Notes under the pieces: model-generated
The model's input: only the letters and a program-made list of their open reading frames with translations
Database searches by the model: none
Told to the model about the DNA's origin: nothing
Assembly (NCBI GenBank): GCA_917880885.1
Contig: OU862917.1
Span: 52,064,727 to 52,128,726, forward strand
DNA: 64,000 bases
From: Limnephilus marmoratus
Lineage: Eukaryota; Arthropoda; Insecta; Trichoptera; Limnephilidae
Direction: 5' to 3'
Shown: positions 31,726 to 42,155 of the stretch, piece by piece
How positions within the stretch are numbered: position 1 is the stretch's first letter
How the letters are laid out: the number at the start of each line of letters is the position of its first letter
Program-made: the position numbers and the translations under genes

Positions 31726-34203
31726 TCATTTAAGTGCATTATATTTTTTGGGTTTGGTAAACATACTAAGTAGTGGGGAATAAATAATTTTCCTTACTTT
31801 ATTAATTAGCGTTATGTTGGGGTCATTCGTTCGTTTATTGATTTCTAATTGTTCAAGCAAATTTAATCTAAGACCCTTTCGTTCAATATGTAATGGTTTT
31901 GGCTGGTTATTTTTAAGTGGAACGTGATTATTCACTAAGAGATGTTCGGCAAATTTTGAAGAGGTGTTTTTATTTTTATAACATCTTATATGTTCTTTGA
32001 ATCTAGTTGAGAATGCCCTACCTGTTTGTCCGATGTATGTAGCGTTACAGTCGGCGTGGTCACATTTTAATTCATATATGCCACCGTTATTGAGTTTAGG
32101 ATTTCTACTTTTTGAGTTTTTAAGGCTTGTTCCCATATTATTATTGGTTCTAAAAGCTATATTTAAACCACATTTTTTAATTTCTTTTGCAATTTTTAAA
32201 GATATTGGGCCGAGGAATTCGAGACATGCAAATTTTTCTATTTCTTTGTTGTGTACCGGATATATTAAATTAATTTTATTTTTGTATTTCTTATTTTTTA
32301 TTATTTTTTCAATGTTTTTTGCCTCATAGCCGTTATTAATCGCGATTTTTTTAATAGTTTCCTTTTCTTTTACGTATGCTTTATTATCTAAGGGAATGTT
32401 AATGAGTCGATGTACCATTGAATGGTAAGCTGATAATTTGTGAGACCAAGGATGAGTTGAATTTGCATTTATCGTAGTATCTGTAAACGTTGGTTTTCTA
32501 AATATTTCGAAGGTATGTTTATTATTACTTCTACCAATTGTCAGATCTAAAAAATTTATTTTACCTTCGATCTCATGTTCAACTGTGAAGCAGATTTTAT
32601 TATTAATGGTGTTGGCCCAGTTAGTAAAGATATCTAACTGTCGGTTGGTGCCGTTCCAACAAATAAAGATGTCGTCTACATATCTGACATAATATATTAT
32701 GTGTTTTGCTAAGGGAGATTTAAGCATTATATTTTCAATATAATCCATAAATATCTCTGCGAGGAGTGGACTTAATGGTGACCCCATGGGGAGACCATCA
32801 TTTTGTTCATAGAATGTATCATTAAAAAGGAAATAATTTGTTTTTACGCAAATCTTTATGAGCTCGAATAACTCTTTTCTTATTACCGGGTTGATGTTAC
32901 ATTTTTCCAAGATATTTTCAATTATTTTAAGGCATTCTTCAATGGGAATATTGCTAAATAAGGATTTTACGTCTAAGGAAAGGAATTGACAGTTATGCGG
33001 AAGATCAAAATTTTTAATTTTATTAACAAGTTCTATCGAGTTTTTTACGCTGTATCGTGGTGAAAAATTAGTATATTTTTTGAAGATGAAGTTAAGTCTT
33101 TTCGCTAAGTTTGTTGTAGGAGCATTAATAAAGGATACAACGGGCCTTACGGGAATATTAACTTTGTGAATTTTAGGTTGGCCATACAATGCTGGGGCTC
33201 TTGGGTTCATAACCCTGACATTTTTCTTGGACCATTCGGTGGGAAATATGGCGTTACAACTGTTTATAAGGATGTTGACATTATTGACAATTTTATTGGT
33301 TGGGTCTTTAGTTAGAATTTTAAAATCTTCTGGTAACAAGAAGTCTTCTACCTTACTGATATAATCTATTCTATCAAGAATTACTATAGAATTACCTTTA
33401 TCGGCTTTGGTTATAGTTAGATTATTATCTTTAATTTTATTTTTAATTTCATTTAATGTTTGGTTTTCTTTACTGATAAAATATTTGTTTTTATTTTTTA
33501 TCGATTTTAGCGTTTTTTCTAAAATAACTGCCGTAACGTGTTTTGTTAAGTTATTATTTTCCACTTTTCGCAGAGACATTTCTGTATCAATAGCTAATGA
33601 TTCTATTTGTTTGCATGATAATTCGCTAGAGATTTTATATTTAAAGCCTTTATCTAACAAATTATTCTCTTCCGTTTCAAATGTTGTGGTCGATAGATTT
33701 ACAGTTTTCTTATAAAATTGAATATTTTCATTGGTAGGAATCTCGGTTATTTTCGTAGTTTTATTTTTTGTATCAATTAATCTTTTGAGTTTATTTTGTT
33801 GCGTTTTAAATTTTTCAAATATAATTACGTTAATATGTTCACGGGTATCAAAATCAAGGGCATCAAATTCCCATGCATGAAGTTTAAAAGTTAACTCTGA
33901 GTGGATGACCTTTATGTAGTGAAGTAATGTGTCCCGTTTCCGACAGCACTCCTTTGTTTCTTCCTTCAGCCATATCCTCTGTGCTCTCACCACAGTGGCT
34001 ATGGCTGCCGTAGATGTACTTTTGGTGGAGATCTGCACGTACTTTGGAATCACATTACACTTCAAACACTTTTGGTTAAACCACAGATTTTGAACTATTT
34101 TCCGATGTTTGAGTTTAAGTCGTCTATATAAAATCACAAGGGTAGCTATATCAGCCACCTTTAATTTATTAATTGTTTTTGTGTTTAATTCGTAAAACTC
34201 CAT
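31726..34203 (-). CDS. Penelope-like reverse transcriptase with GIY-YIG endonuclease (left full copy)
   Basis: 825 codons from ATG 34203 (MEFYELNTK); a longer frame would need a TTG start and runs into the pseudo-LTR. The N-terminal 250 residues are basic with no named domain. The RT follows, with FLSLDVKSLF (catalytic Asp near residue 411), DGLPMGSPLSPLLAEIFMDY (about 468) and the catalytic YVDD at about 508-511. The C-terminal GIY-YIG nuclease has GGIYELKC near 707-714, then ATYIGQTGR near 721-729 and RFKEH. Such a protein nicks target DNA and copies its own RNA. No stop or frameshift. It differs from the right-arm copy by at least one synonymous base (33967, CTG versus CTT). Confidence 0.9.
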   Translation of the reverse strand: MEFYELNTKTINKLKVADIATLVILYRRLKLKHRKIVQNLWFNQKCLKCNVIPKYVQISTKSTSTAAIATVVRAQRIWLKEETKECCRKRDTLLHYIKVIHSELTFKLHAWEFDALDFDTREHINVIIFEKFKTQQNKLKRLIDTKNKTTKITEIPTNENIQFYKKTVNLSTTTFETEENNLLDKGFKYKISSELSCKQIESLAIDTEMSLRKVENNNLTKHVTAVILEKTLKSIKNKNKYFISKENQTLNEIKNKIKDNNLTITKADKGNSIVILDRIDYISKVEDFLLPEDFKILTKDPTNKIVNNVNILINSCNAIFPTEWSKKNVRVMNPRAPALYGQPKIHKVNIPVRPVVSFINAPTTNLAKRLNFIFKKYTNFSPRYSVKNSIELVNKIKNFDLPHNCQFLSLDVKSLFSNIPIEECLKIIENILEKCNINPVIRKELFELIKICVKTNYFLFNDTFYEQNDGLPMGSPLSPLLAEIFMDYIENIMLKSPLAKHIIYYVRYVDDIFICWNGTNRQLDIFTNWANTINNKICFTVEHEIEGKINFLDLTIGRSNNKHTFEIFRKPTFTDTTINANSTHPWSHKLSAYHSMVHRLINIPLDNKAYVKEKETIKKIAINNGYEAKNIEKIIKNKKYKNKINLIYPVHNKEIEKFACLEFLGPISLKIAKEIKKCGLNIAFRTNNNMGTSLKNSKSRNPKLNNGGIYELKCDHADCNATYIGQTGRAFSTRFKEHIRCYKNKNTSSKFAEHLLVNNHVPLKNNQPKPLHIERKGLRLNLLEQLEINKRTNDPNITLINKVRKIIYSPLLSMFTKPKKYNALK

Positions 34204-34532
34204 TTTAATTTTTAGAAATTTAATTAAAATTAAATTTGATAATGTTATTATCGAGTTCTGCAAGTTTTTTGGTTAGTGTTTTAGTTACAGCTGTTTCGAC
34301 TTGTAAGGTCATTATCAAACTGTGGTGAAGCCACATACGGACGACTTATTTATAAGATTTTAAATGTCAATTTTTAAAGGTGTCTGAGTTGATTTATTAC
34401 CGGTTAAACCAATTTGTAGAGACACTAATTGAGACAGTGCTAATGTGGGATTCGGAATATTTCCCTTTGGTTTGCCTTGCACTAAGTGTAAGGGTTTTCT
34501 TAATTGATTTAGAATGACGTTATTGCTATGAC

Positions 34533-35010
34533 TCATTTAAGTGCATTATATTTTTTGGGTTTGGTAAACATACTAAGTAGTGGGGAATAAATAATTTTCC
34601 TTACTTTATTAATTAGCGTTATGTTGGGGTCATTCGTTCGTTTATTGATTTCTAATTGTTCAAGCAAATTTAATCTAAGACCCTTTCGTTCAATATGTAA
34701 TGGTTTTGGCTGGTTATTTTTAAGTGGAACGTGATTATTCACTAAGAGATGTTCGGCAAATTTTGAAGAGGTGTTTTTATTTTTATAACATCTTATATGT
34801 TCTTTGAATCTAGTTGAGAATGCCCTACCTGTTTGTCCGATGTATGTAGCGTTACAGTCGGCGTGGTCACATTTTAATTCATATATGCCACCGTTATTGA
34901 GTTTAGGATTTCTACTTTTTGAGTTTTTAAGGCTTGTTCCCATATTATTATTGGTTCTAAAAGCTATATTTAAACCACATTTTTTAATTTCTTTTGCAAT
35001 TTTTAAAGAT
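34533..35010 (-). pseudogene. 5'-truncated Penelope-like ORF, left arm
   Basis: The last 150 or so codons of the same ORF, covering the GIY-YIG region, cut at the palindrome centre (frame begins at KIAKEIKKCG). It ends at TAA-equivalent position 34533 and is separated from the next unit's ATG by the 330-bp pseudo-LTR. Confidence 0.85.
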
Positions 35011-35019
35011 TATTTTAGA

Positions 35020-36821
35020 TTATTTTAGAAAAAACGCTAAAATCGATAAAAAATAAAAACAAATATTTTATCAGTAAAGAAAACCAAACATTAAATGAAA
35101 TTAAAAATAAAATTAAAGATAATAATCTAACTATAACCAAAGCCGATAAAGGTAATTCTATAGTAATTCTTGATAGAATAGATTATATCAGTAAGGTAGA
35201 AGACTTCTTGTTACCAGAAGATTTTAAAATTCTAACTAAAGACCCAACCAATAAAATTGTCAATAATGTCAACATCCTTATAAACAGTTGTAACGCCATA
35301 TTTCCCACCGAATGGTCCAAGAAAAATGTCAGGGTTATGAACCCAAGAGCCCCAGCATTGTATGGCCAACCTAAAATTCACAAAGTTAATATTCCCGTAA
35401 GGCCCGTTGTATCCTTTATTAATGCTCCTACAACAAACTTAGCGAAAAGACTTAACTTCATCTTCAAAAAATATACTAATTTTTCACCACGATACAGCGT
35501 AAAAAACTCGATAGAACTTGTTAATAAAATTAAAAATTTTGATCTTCCGCATAACTGTCAATTCCTTTCCTTAGACGTAAAATCCTTATTTAGCAATATT
35601 CCCATTGAAGAATGCCTTAAAATAATTGAAAATATCTTGGAAAAATGTAACATCAACCCGGTAATAAGAAAAGAGTTATTCGAGCTCATAAAGATTTGCG
35701 TAAAAACAAATTATTTCCTTTTTAATGATACATTCTATGAACAAAATGATGGTCTCCCCATGGGGTCACCATTAAGTCCACTCCTCGCAGAGATATTTAT
35801 GGATTATATTGAAAATATAATGCTTAAATCTCCCTTAGCAAAACACATAATATATTATGTCAGATATGTAGACGACATCTTTATTTGTTGGAACGGCACC
35901 AACCGACAGTTAGATATCTTTACTAACTGGGCCAACACCATTAATAATAAAATCTGCTTCACAGTTGAACATGAGATCGAAGGTAAAATAAATTTTTTAG
36001 ATCTGACAATTGGTAGAAGTAATAATAAACATACCTTCGAAATATTTAGAAAACCAACGTTTACAGATACTACGATAAATGCAAATTCAACTCATCCTTG
36101 GTCTCACAAATTATCAGCTTACCATTCAATGGTACATCGACTCATTAACATTCCCTTAGATAATAAAGCATACGTAAAAGAAAAGGAAACTATTAAAAAA
36201 ATCGCGATTAATAACGGCTATGAGGCAAAAAACATTGAAAAAATAATAAAAAATAAGAAATACAAAAATAAAATTAATTTAATATATCCGGTACACAACA
36301 AAGAAATAGAAAAATTTGCATGTCTCGAATTCCTCGGCCCAATATCTTTAAAAATTGCAAAAGAAATTAAAAAATGTGGTTTAAATATAGCTTTTAGAAC
36401 CAATAATAATATGGGAACAAGCCTTAAAAACTCAAAAAGTAGAAATCCTAAACTCAATAACGGTGGCATATATGAATTAAAATGTGACCACGCCGACTGT
36501 AACGCTACATACATCGGACAAACAGGTAGGGCATTCTCAACTAGATTCAAAGAACATATAAGATGTTATAAAAATAAAAACACCTCTTCAAAATTTGCCG
36601 AACATCTCTTAGTGAATAATCACGTTCCACTTAAAAATAACCAGCCAAAACCATTACATATTGAACGAAAGGGTCTTAGATTAAATTTGCTTGAACAATT
36701 AGAAATCAATAAACGAACGAATGACCCCAACATAACGCTAATTAATAAAGTAAGGAAAATTATTTATTCCCCACTACTTAGTATGTTTACCAAACCCAAA
36801 AAATATAATGCACTTAAATGA
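35020..36821 (+). pseudogene. 5'-truncated Penelope-like ORF, right arm
   Basis: Starts within the ORF at LEKTLKSIKNK (about residue 250 of the full protein) and stays open to the TGA at 36819-36821. RT and GIY-YIG motifs are intact, including YVDD. The N-terminal region and start codon are missing, so it would need an outside start. Confidence 0.85.
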
Positions 36822-37015
36822 GTCATAGCAATAACGTCATTCTAAATCAATTAAGAAAACCCTTACACTTAGTGCAAGGCAAACCAAAGGGAAATATTCC
36901 GAATCCCACATTAGCACTGTCTCAATTAGTGTCTCTACAAATTGGTTTAACCGGTAATAAATCAACTCAGACACCTTTAAAAATTGACATTTAAAATCTT
37001 ATAAATAAGTCGTCC

Positions 37016-37061
37016 GTATGTGGCTTCACCACAGTTTGATAATGACCTTACAAGTCGAAAC
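37016..37061 (+). ncRNA. Hammerhead-ribozyme-like motif in the Penelope pseudo-LTR
   Basis: GTA, then a 5-bp hairpin (TGTGG-CTTCA-CCACA, 37019-37033), a core-like GTTTGATAAT, then GAC...GTC (37044-37056) and GAAAC. This is the order of a hammerhead. The core differs from the canonical CTGATGA, so activity is doubtful. Equivalent sites are at 39823-39868 (plus), and 31486-31531 and 34293-34338 (minus). Penelope-like elements are known to carry hammerheads in their pseudo-LTRs. Confidence 0.45.
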
Positions 37062-37150
37062 AGCTGTAACTAAAACACTAACCAAAAAACTTGCAGAACT
37101 CGATAATAACATTATCAAATTTAATTTTAATTAAATTTCTAAAAATTAAA

Positions 37151-39628
37151 ATGGAGTTTTACGAATTAAACACAAAAACAATTAATAAATTAAAGGTGGC
37201 TGATATAGCTACCCTTGTGATTTTATATAGACGACTTAAACTCAAACATCGGAAAATAGTTCAAAATCTGTGGTTTAACCAAAAGTGTTTGAAGTGTAAT
37301 GTGATTCCAAAGTACGTGCAGATCTCCACCAAAAGTACATCTACGGCAGCCATAGCCACTGTGGTGAGAGCACAGAGGATATGGCTTAAGGAAGAAACAA
37401 AGGAGTGCTGTCGGAAACGGGACACATTACTTCACTACATAAAGGTCATCCACTCAGAGTTAACTTTTAAACTTCATGCATGGGAATTTGATGCCCTTGA
37501 TTTTGATACCCGTGAACATATTAACGTAATTATATTTGAAAAATTTAAAACGCAACAAAATAAACTCAAAAGATTAATTGATACAAAAAATAAAACTACG
37601 AAAATAACCGAGATTCCTACCAATGAAAATATTCAATTTTATAAGAAAACTGTAAATCTATCGACCACAACATTTGAAACGGAAGAGAATAATTTGTTAG
37701 ATAAAGGCTTTAAATATAAAATCTCTAGCGAATTATCATGCAAACAAATAGAATCATTAGCTATTGATACAGAAATGTCTCTGCGAAAAGTGGAAAATAA
37801 TAACTTAACAAAACACGTTACGGCAGTTATTTTAGAAAAAACGCTAAAATCGATAAAAAATAAAAACAAATATTTTATCAGTAAAGAAAACCAAACATTA
37901 AATGAAATTAAAAATAAAATTAAAGATAATAATCTAACTATAACCAAAGCCGATAAAGGTAATTCTATAGTAATTCTTGATAGAATAGATTATATCAGTA
38001 AGGTAGAAGACTTCTTGTTACCAGAAGATTTTAAAATTCTAACTAAAGACCCAACCAATAAAATTGTCAATAATGTCAACATCCTTATAAACAGTTGTAA
38101 CGCCATATTTCCCACCGAATGGTCCAAGAAAAATGTCAGGGTTATGAACCCAAGAGCCCCAGCATTGTATGGCCAACCTAAAATTCACAAAGTTAATATT
38201 CCCGTAAGGCCCGTTGTATCCTTTATTAATGCTCCTACAACAAACTTAGCGAAAAGACTTAACTTCATCTTCAAAAAATATACTAATTTTTCACCACGAT
38301 ACAGCGTAAAAAACTCGATAGAACTTGTTAATAAAATTAAAAATTTTGATCTTCCGCATAACTGTCAATTCCTTTCCTTAGACGTAAAATCCTTATTTAG
38401 CAATATTCCCATTGAAGAATGCCTTAAAATAATTGAAAATATCTTGGAAAAATGTAACATCAACCCGGTAATAAGAAAAGAGTTATTCGAGCTCATAAAG
38501 ATTTGCGTAAAAACAAATTATTTCCTTTTTAATGATACATTCTATGAACAAAATGATGGTCTCCCCATGGGGTCACCATTAAGTCCACTCCTCGCAGAGA
38601 TATTTATGGATTATATTGAAAATATAATGCTTAAATCTCCCTTAGCAAAACACATAATATATTATGTCAGATATGTAGACGACATCTTTATTTGTTGGAA
38701 CGGCACCAACCGACAGTTAGATATCTTTACTAACTGGGCCAACACCATTAATAATAAAATCTGCTTCACAGTTGAACATGAGATCGAAGGTAAAATAAAT
38801 TTTTTAGATCTGACAATTGGTAGAAGTAATAATAAACATACCTTCGAAATATTTAGAAAACCAACGTTTACAGATACTACGATAAATGCAAATTCAACTC
38901 ATCCTTGGTCTCACAAATTATCAGCTTACCATTCAATGGTACATCGACTCATTAACATTCCCTTAGATAATAAAGCATACGTAAAAGAAAAGGAAACTAT
39001 TAAAAAAATCGCGATTAATAACGGCTATGAGGCAAAAAACATTGAAAAAATAATAAAAAATAAGAAATACAAAAATAAAATTAATTTAATATATCCGGTA
39101 CACAACAAAGAAATAGAAAAATTTGCATGTCTCGAATTCCTCGGCCCAATATCTTTAAAAATTGCAAAAGAAATTAAAAAATGTGGTTTAAATATAGCTT
39201 TTAGAACCAATAATAATATGGGAACAAGCCTTAAAAACTCAAAAAGTAGAAATCCTAAACTCAATAACGGTGGCATATATGAATTAAAATGTGACCACGC
39301 CGACTGTAACGCTACATACATCGGACAAACAGGTAGGGCATTCTCAACTAGATTCAAAGAACATATAAGATGTTATAAAAATAAAAACACCTCTTCAAAA
39401 TTTGCCGAACATCTCTTAGTGAATAATCACGTTCCACTTAAAAATAACCAGCCAAAACCATTACATATTGAACGAAAGGGTCTTAGATTAAATTTGCTTG
39501 AACAATTAGAAATCAATAAACGAACGAATGACCCCAACATAACGCTAATTAATAAAGTAAGGAAAATTATTTATTCCCCACTACTTAGTATGTTTACCAA
39601 ACCCAAAAAATATAATGCACTTAAATGA
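37151..39628 (+). CDS. Penelope-like reverse transcriptase with GIY-YIG endonuclease (right full copy)
   Basis: Inverted, nearly identical copy of 31726-34203: 825 codons from ATG 37151, ending at 39626-39628. All motifs are present: catalytic Asp at 411, GLPMGSPLSP at 470, YVDD at 508-511, GIY at 708-710 and YIG at 723-725. The upstream pseudo-LTR (36822-37150) holds the hammerhead-like motif and probably the promoter. An extra open stretch upstream (37091-37150) has no ATG. Antisense frames of 102-110 codons within all copies are shadows. Confidence 0.9.
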   Translation: MEFYELNTKTINKLKVADIATLVILYRRLKLKHRKIVQNLWFNQKCLKCNVIPKYVQISTKSTSTAAIATVVRAQRIWLKEETKECCRKRDTLLHYIKVIHSELTFKLHAWEFDALDFDTREHINVIIFEKFKTQQNKLKRLIDTKNKTTKITEIPTNENIQFYKKTVNLSTTTFETEENNLLDKGFKYKISSELSCKQIESLAIDTEMSLRKVENNNLTKHVTAVILEKTLKSIKNKNKYFISKENQTLNEIKNKIKDNNLTITKADKGNSIVILDRIDYISKVEDFLLPEDFKILTKDPTNKIVNNVNILINSCNAIFPTEWSKKNVRVMNPRAPALYGQPKIHKVNIPVRPVVSFINAPTTNLAKRLNFIFKKYTNFSPRYSVKNSIELVNKIKNFDLPHNCQFLSLDVKSLFSNIPIEECLKIIENILEKCNINPVIRKELFELIKICVKTNYFLFNDTFYEQNDGLPMGSPLSPLLAEIFMDYIENIMLKSPLAKHIIYYVRYVDDIFICWNGTNRQLDIFTNWANTINNKICFTVEHEIEGKINFLDLTIGRSNNKHTFEIFRKPTFTDTTINANSTHPWSHKLSAYHSMVHRLINIPLDNKAYVKEKETIKKIAINNGYEAKNIEKIIKNKKYKNKINLIYPVHNKEIEKFACLEFLGPISLKIAKEIKKCGLNIAFRTNNNMGTSLKNSKSRNPKLNNGGIYELKCDHADCNATYIGQTGRAFSTRFKEHIRCYKNKNTSSKFAEHLLVNNHVPLKNNQPKPLHIERKGLRLNLLEQLEINKRTNDPNITLINKVRKIIYSPLLSMFTKPKKYNALK

Positions 39629-39999
39629 GTCATAGCAATAACGTCATTCTAAATCAATTAAGAAAACCCTTACACTTAGTGCAAGGCAAACCAAAGGGAA
39701 ATATTCCGAATCCCACATTAGCACTGTCTCAATTAGTGTCTCTACAAATTGGTTTAACCGGTAATAAATCAACTCAGACACCTTTAAAAATTGACATTTA
39801 AAATCTTATAAATAAGTCGTCCGTATGTGGCTTCACCACAGTTTGATAATGACCTTACAAGTCGAAACAGCTGTAACTAAAACACTAACCAAAAAACTTG
39901 CAGAACTCGATAATAACATTATCAAATTTAATTTTAATTAAATTTCTAAAAATTAAAATGGAGTTTTACGAATTAAACACAAAAACAATTAATAATATA

Positions 40000-40011
40000 T
40001 AGAATAAATAA
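40000..40011 (+). repeat. Target site duplication, right copy
   Basis: TAGAATAAATAA, identical to 31390-31401. Four extra bases (TATA) separate it from the last base that matches the element. Confidence 0.65.
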
Positions 40012-40186
40012 GTCAGTTTTTTCTCAATTTCAAGTCTCAGAGGGGTAATAAATAGCATTGCACACTACATATTTTGACACATTTATTTTGGGGTAACTAA
40101 TCGAAAAAACCTCGCAACCCCCATACCATACAACATTAATTAACATTTATTTACTTGATAAACCATTTTTTTTCCTATGCTAAAAT

Positions 40187-40192
40187 TTTATT
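40187..40192 (-). terminator. METTL9 poly(A) signal
   Basis: TTTATT on the plus strand is AATAAA on the minus strand, about 95 bases past the METTL9 stop. The Penelope composite ends only about 190 bp further downstream. Confidence 0.6.
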
Positions 40193-40285
40193 TGTAAACG
40201 TTCAATAGAAATATAATCTATTTCACAGATGAGGGATATCAAAATACAAAGGTGAGAGGTAATATAAGTAAACCTATTAAAACTT

Positions 40286-40518
40286 CTATTCAGCCGTGGT
40301 GTCGGGGAAATTTGGGTCCTTTTTGATGATGAAGATGGAGTCGTTCAGCCAGTGGTAGGACTGGTTAAAGTCCCCCTCGCAGAGGTAGGGCAAGCGTGAC
40401 CACTGCATGACCTGGAGCCCCACGGTGGTGGCGCAGTAGCTGATGAAGGATTCCACGTGCTCATCGAATGTGTGGCCTCGGATGGGCAGACGCTCCTTCG
40501 CCATGTGGTCAGATTCGT
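40286..40518 (-). CDS. Mettl9: METTL9 (DREV-type methyltransferase), last coding exon
   Basis: METTL9 is a SAM-dependent enzyme that methylates histidine side chains in proteins. On the minus strand, acceptor TATAATTTTCAG ends at 40519. The exon completes a split Tyr codon and reads ESDHMAKERLPIRGHTFDEH. Next comes VGLQVMQWSRLPYLCEGD and a final NQSYHWLNDSIFIIKKD, ending in TAG at 40288-40286. The RLPYLCEGD block followed by a Y...L.D..F..K end is the conserved C terminus of METTL9. Its GC content and good splice signals contrast with the flanks. The SAM-binding part lies in upstream exons. An in-frame ATG at 40504 is not a start. Confidence 0.85.
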
Positions 40519-41505
40519 CTGAAAATTATAATTGAATAGTACAAGGAATCCGAGAGAAGACGACCAGTGCAATATCCTAGACATAGTTGGGAGAAATTAA
40601 ATATTATGCTTTGAGTTTAAGCTTGAATGTTAAGCGATTAGATTTTTGCCTCGAGCTTTATGCTTTGAGATTTAAGCTTTGCTTTTACCTATGTCAAAAA
40701 TAATGAAAAAATTAAGAGTAACAAAACAGCAGCTTTTGAGTCTGGAGGAAATTGGTAACTAGCTGGTTATTCAGATCTAGGCAATACACGTAGCAGATAA
40801 TGTTAATAAATTGATGAGATTTCTTTGGTATCGGTTCACCAGCAAGAAATTCGCCGGACAAGAGCTGAACATCCATCCACAGTAGATGACAGCAGCATTC
40901 GACTTGTTCTCATGCAATATTTCCCTCTCCTCCCTTATTTAATAGTGGTCTTGGAATAATTTCGGTTTACGGAAGGTCTTCCAAATTAATTTTTTTGGAA
41001 TAATTTCGGTTTACGGAAGGTCTTCCAAATTAATTTTTTTTTTTTTTATATACTAATTATGGGCCGGAAAATCCAAAACTGAAAGAATTTTTTTTCGGAA
41101 AGCAATATTAACAAAGTTACACGACTTTAAAATTTTTTATACACACACACAGGAAAATAGTCATTTTCGATGTATTCTGATTCCTACAAAATCAAACTAG
41201 TTATTTTTATACTAACTATGGGCCGGGGAATCCGAATCTGAAAGAATTAGGCGGCGGTAAGCAATATTAACTAAATTACACGACTTTAAAATTTTCTATA
41301 CACACACAGATGAAAATATTCATTTCAGAAGCTGATTTTGACTGACGCAATACAAAGTCATAGAAAAACAAGAAATACAGGAACATGTGTTGGCAGTGTT
41401 ACCAAGTCTCAAAAATATTTATCCCTATTTTATGAATTACAACTATCTCAACGGCCGTATTCTTAAACCAAAAGTATGAAAATTCGTAGTCTTAAAAATG
41501 CGTAA

Positions 41506-41523
41506 CCTAACCTAACCTAACCC
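41506..41523. repeat. Short CCTAA run (telomere-like)
   Basis: Three to four CCTAA units, the complement of the insect TTAGG telomere repeat, directly before the minisatellite. Probably chance or a small interstitial run. Confidence 0.4.
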
Positions 41524-42155
41524 CTTTATACCGCCTGCTCGCGTCAATTTTAAAAAACAGCCTACGTTTTCAAGTAGTTTAGCGGCTACGCTAGGTTTGT
41601 GTAACATGGTTTGTGCCCCTTTATACCGCCTACTCGCGTCAATTTTAAAAAACAGCCTACGTTTTCAAGTAGTTTAGCGGCTACGCTAGGTTTGTGTAAC
41701 ATGGTTTGTGCCCCTTTATACCGCCTGCTCGCGTCAATTTAAAAAAACAGCCTACGTTTTCAAGTAGTTTAGCGGCTACGCTAGGTTTGTGTAACATGGT
41801 TTGTGCCCCTTTATACCGCCTGCTCGCGTCAATTTTAAAAAACAGCCTACGTTTTCAAGTAGTTTAGCGGCTACGCTAGGTTTGTGTAACATGGTTTGTG
41901 CCCCTGTATACCGCCTGCTCGCGTCAATTTTAAAAAACAGCCTACGTTTTCAAGTAGTTTAGCGGCTAAGCTAGGTTTGTGTAACATGGTTTGTGCCCCT
42001 TTATACCGCCTGCTCGCGTCAATTTTAAAAAACAGCCTACGTTTTCAAGTAGTTTAACGGCTACGCTAGGTTTGTGTCACATGGTTTGTGCCCCTTTATA
42101 CCGCCTGCTCGCGTCAATTTAAAAAAATATCCCTGTTTTCAAGTAGTTTAGCGTT
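41521..42155. repeat. 95-bp minisatellite, six full units plus a partial unit
   Basis: Units starting CCCCTTTATACCGCCTGCTC occur at 41521, 41616, 41711, 41806, 41901 and 41996, exactly 95 bp apart, with a diverging seventh unit from 42091. Units differ at only one or a few bases. Confidence 0.9.

Larger units (their letters stand above)
31402..39995. mobile_element. Penelope-like element composite in inverted orientation
   Basis: Four Penelope-like copies. Left arm, minus strand: a full unit with ORF 31726-34203, preceded in its own direction by a truncated unit (34533-35010). Right arm, plus strand: a truncated unit (35020-36821) followed by a full unit (ORF 37151-39628). Tandem units in both arms have a period of exactly 2807 bp. 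The arms meet at 35010-35020 in a short duplicated TATTTTAGAT. A 12-bp direct repeat TAGAATAAATAA flanks the whole (31390-31401 and 40000-40011). Penelope elements are known for tandem and inverted partial copies that make pseudo-LTRs. Near-identity of the arms implies a very young insertion, or an assembly artefact. Confidence 0.8.

Noticed and set aside
33407..33715. Hydrophobic 102-110 codon frames opposite the Penelope ORFs
   Set aside because: Antisense shadows of the RT and GIY-YIG coding sequence, repeated in every copy.
37016..37061. Calling a canonical active hammerhead ribozyme
   Set aside because: The conserved CTGATGA core is not intact as I read it, so only hammerhead-like is claimed.
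37091..37150. Longer 845-codon version of the Penelope ORF
   Set aside because: It would start with TTG and translate AT-rich pseudo-LTR sequence. The ATG at 37151 (34203 on the minus strand) is the first real start.
40286..40504. A separate 72-residue protein starting at ATG 40504
   Set aside because: The acceptor at 40519 and the phase match to the upstream exon show this ATG is internal to METTL9.
41506..41523. Proximity to a telomere
   Set aside because: Only three or four CCTAA units in the middle of gene-containing DNA.
41521..42155. Possible CRISPR array
   Set aside because: Units are contiguous 95-bp tandem copies without unique spacers, and the host is a eukaryote.
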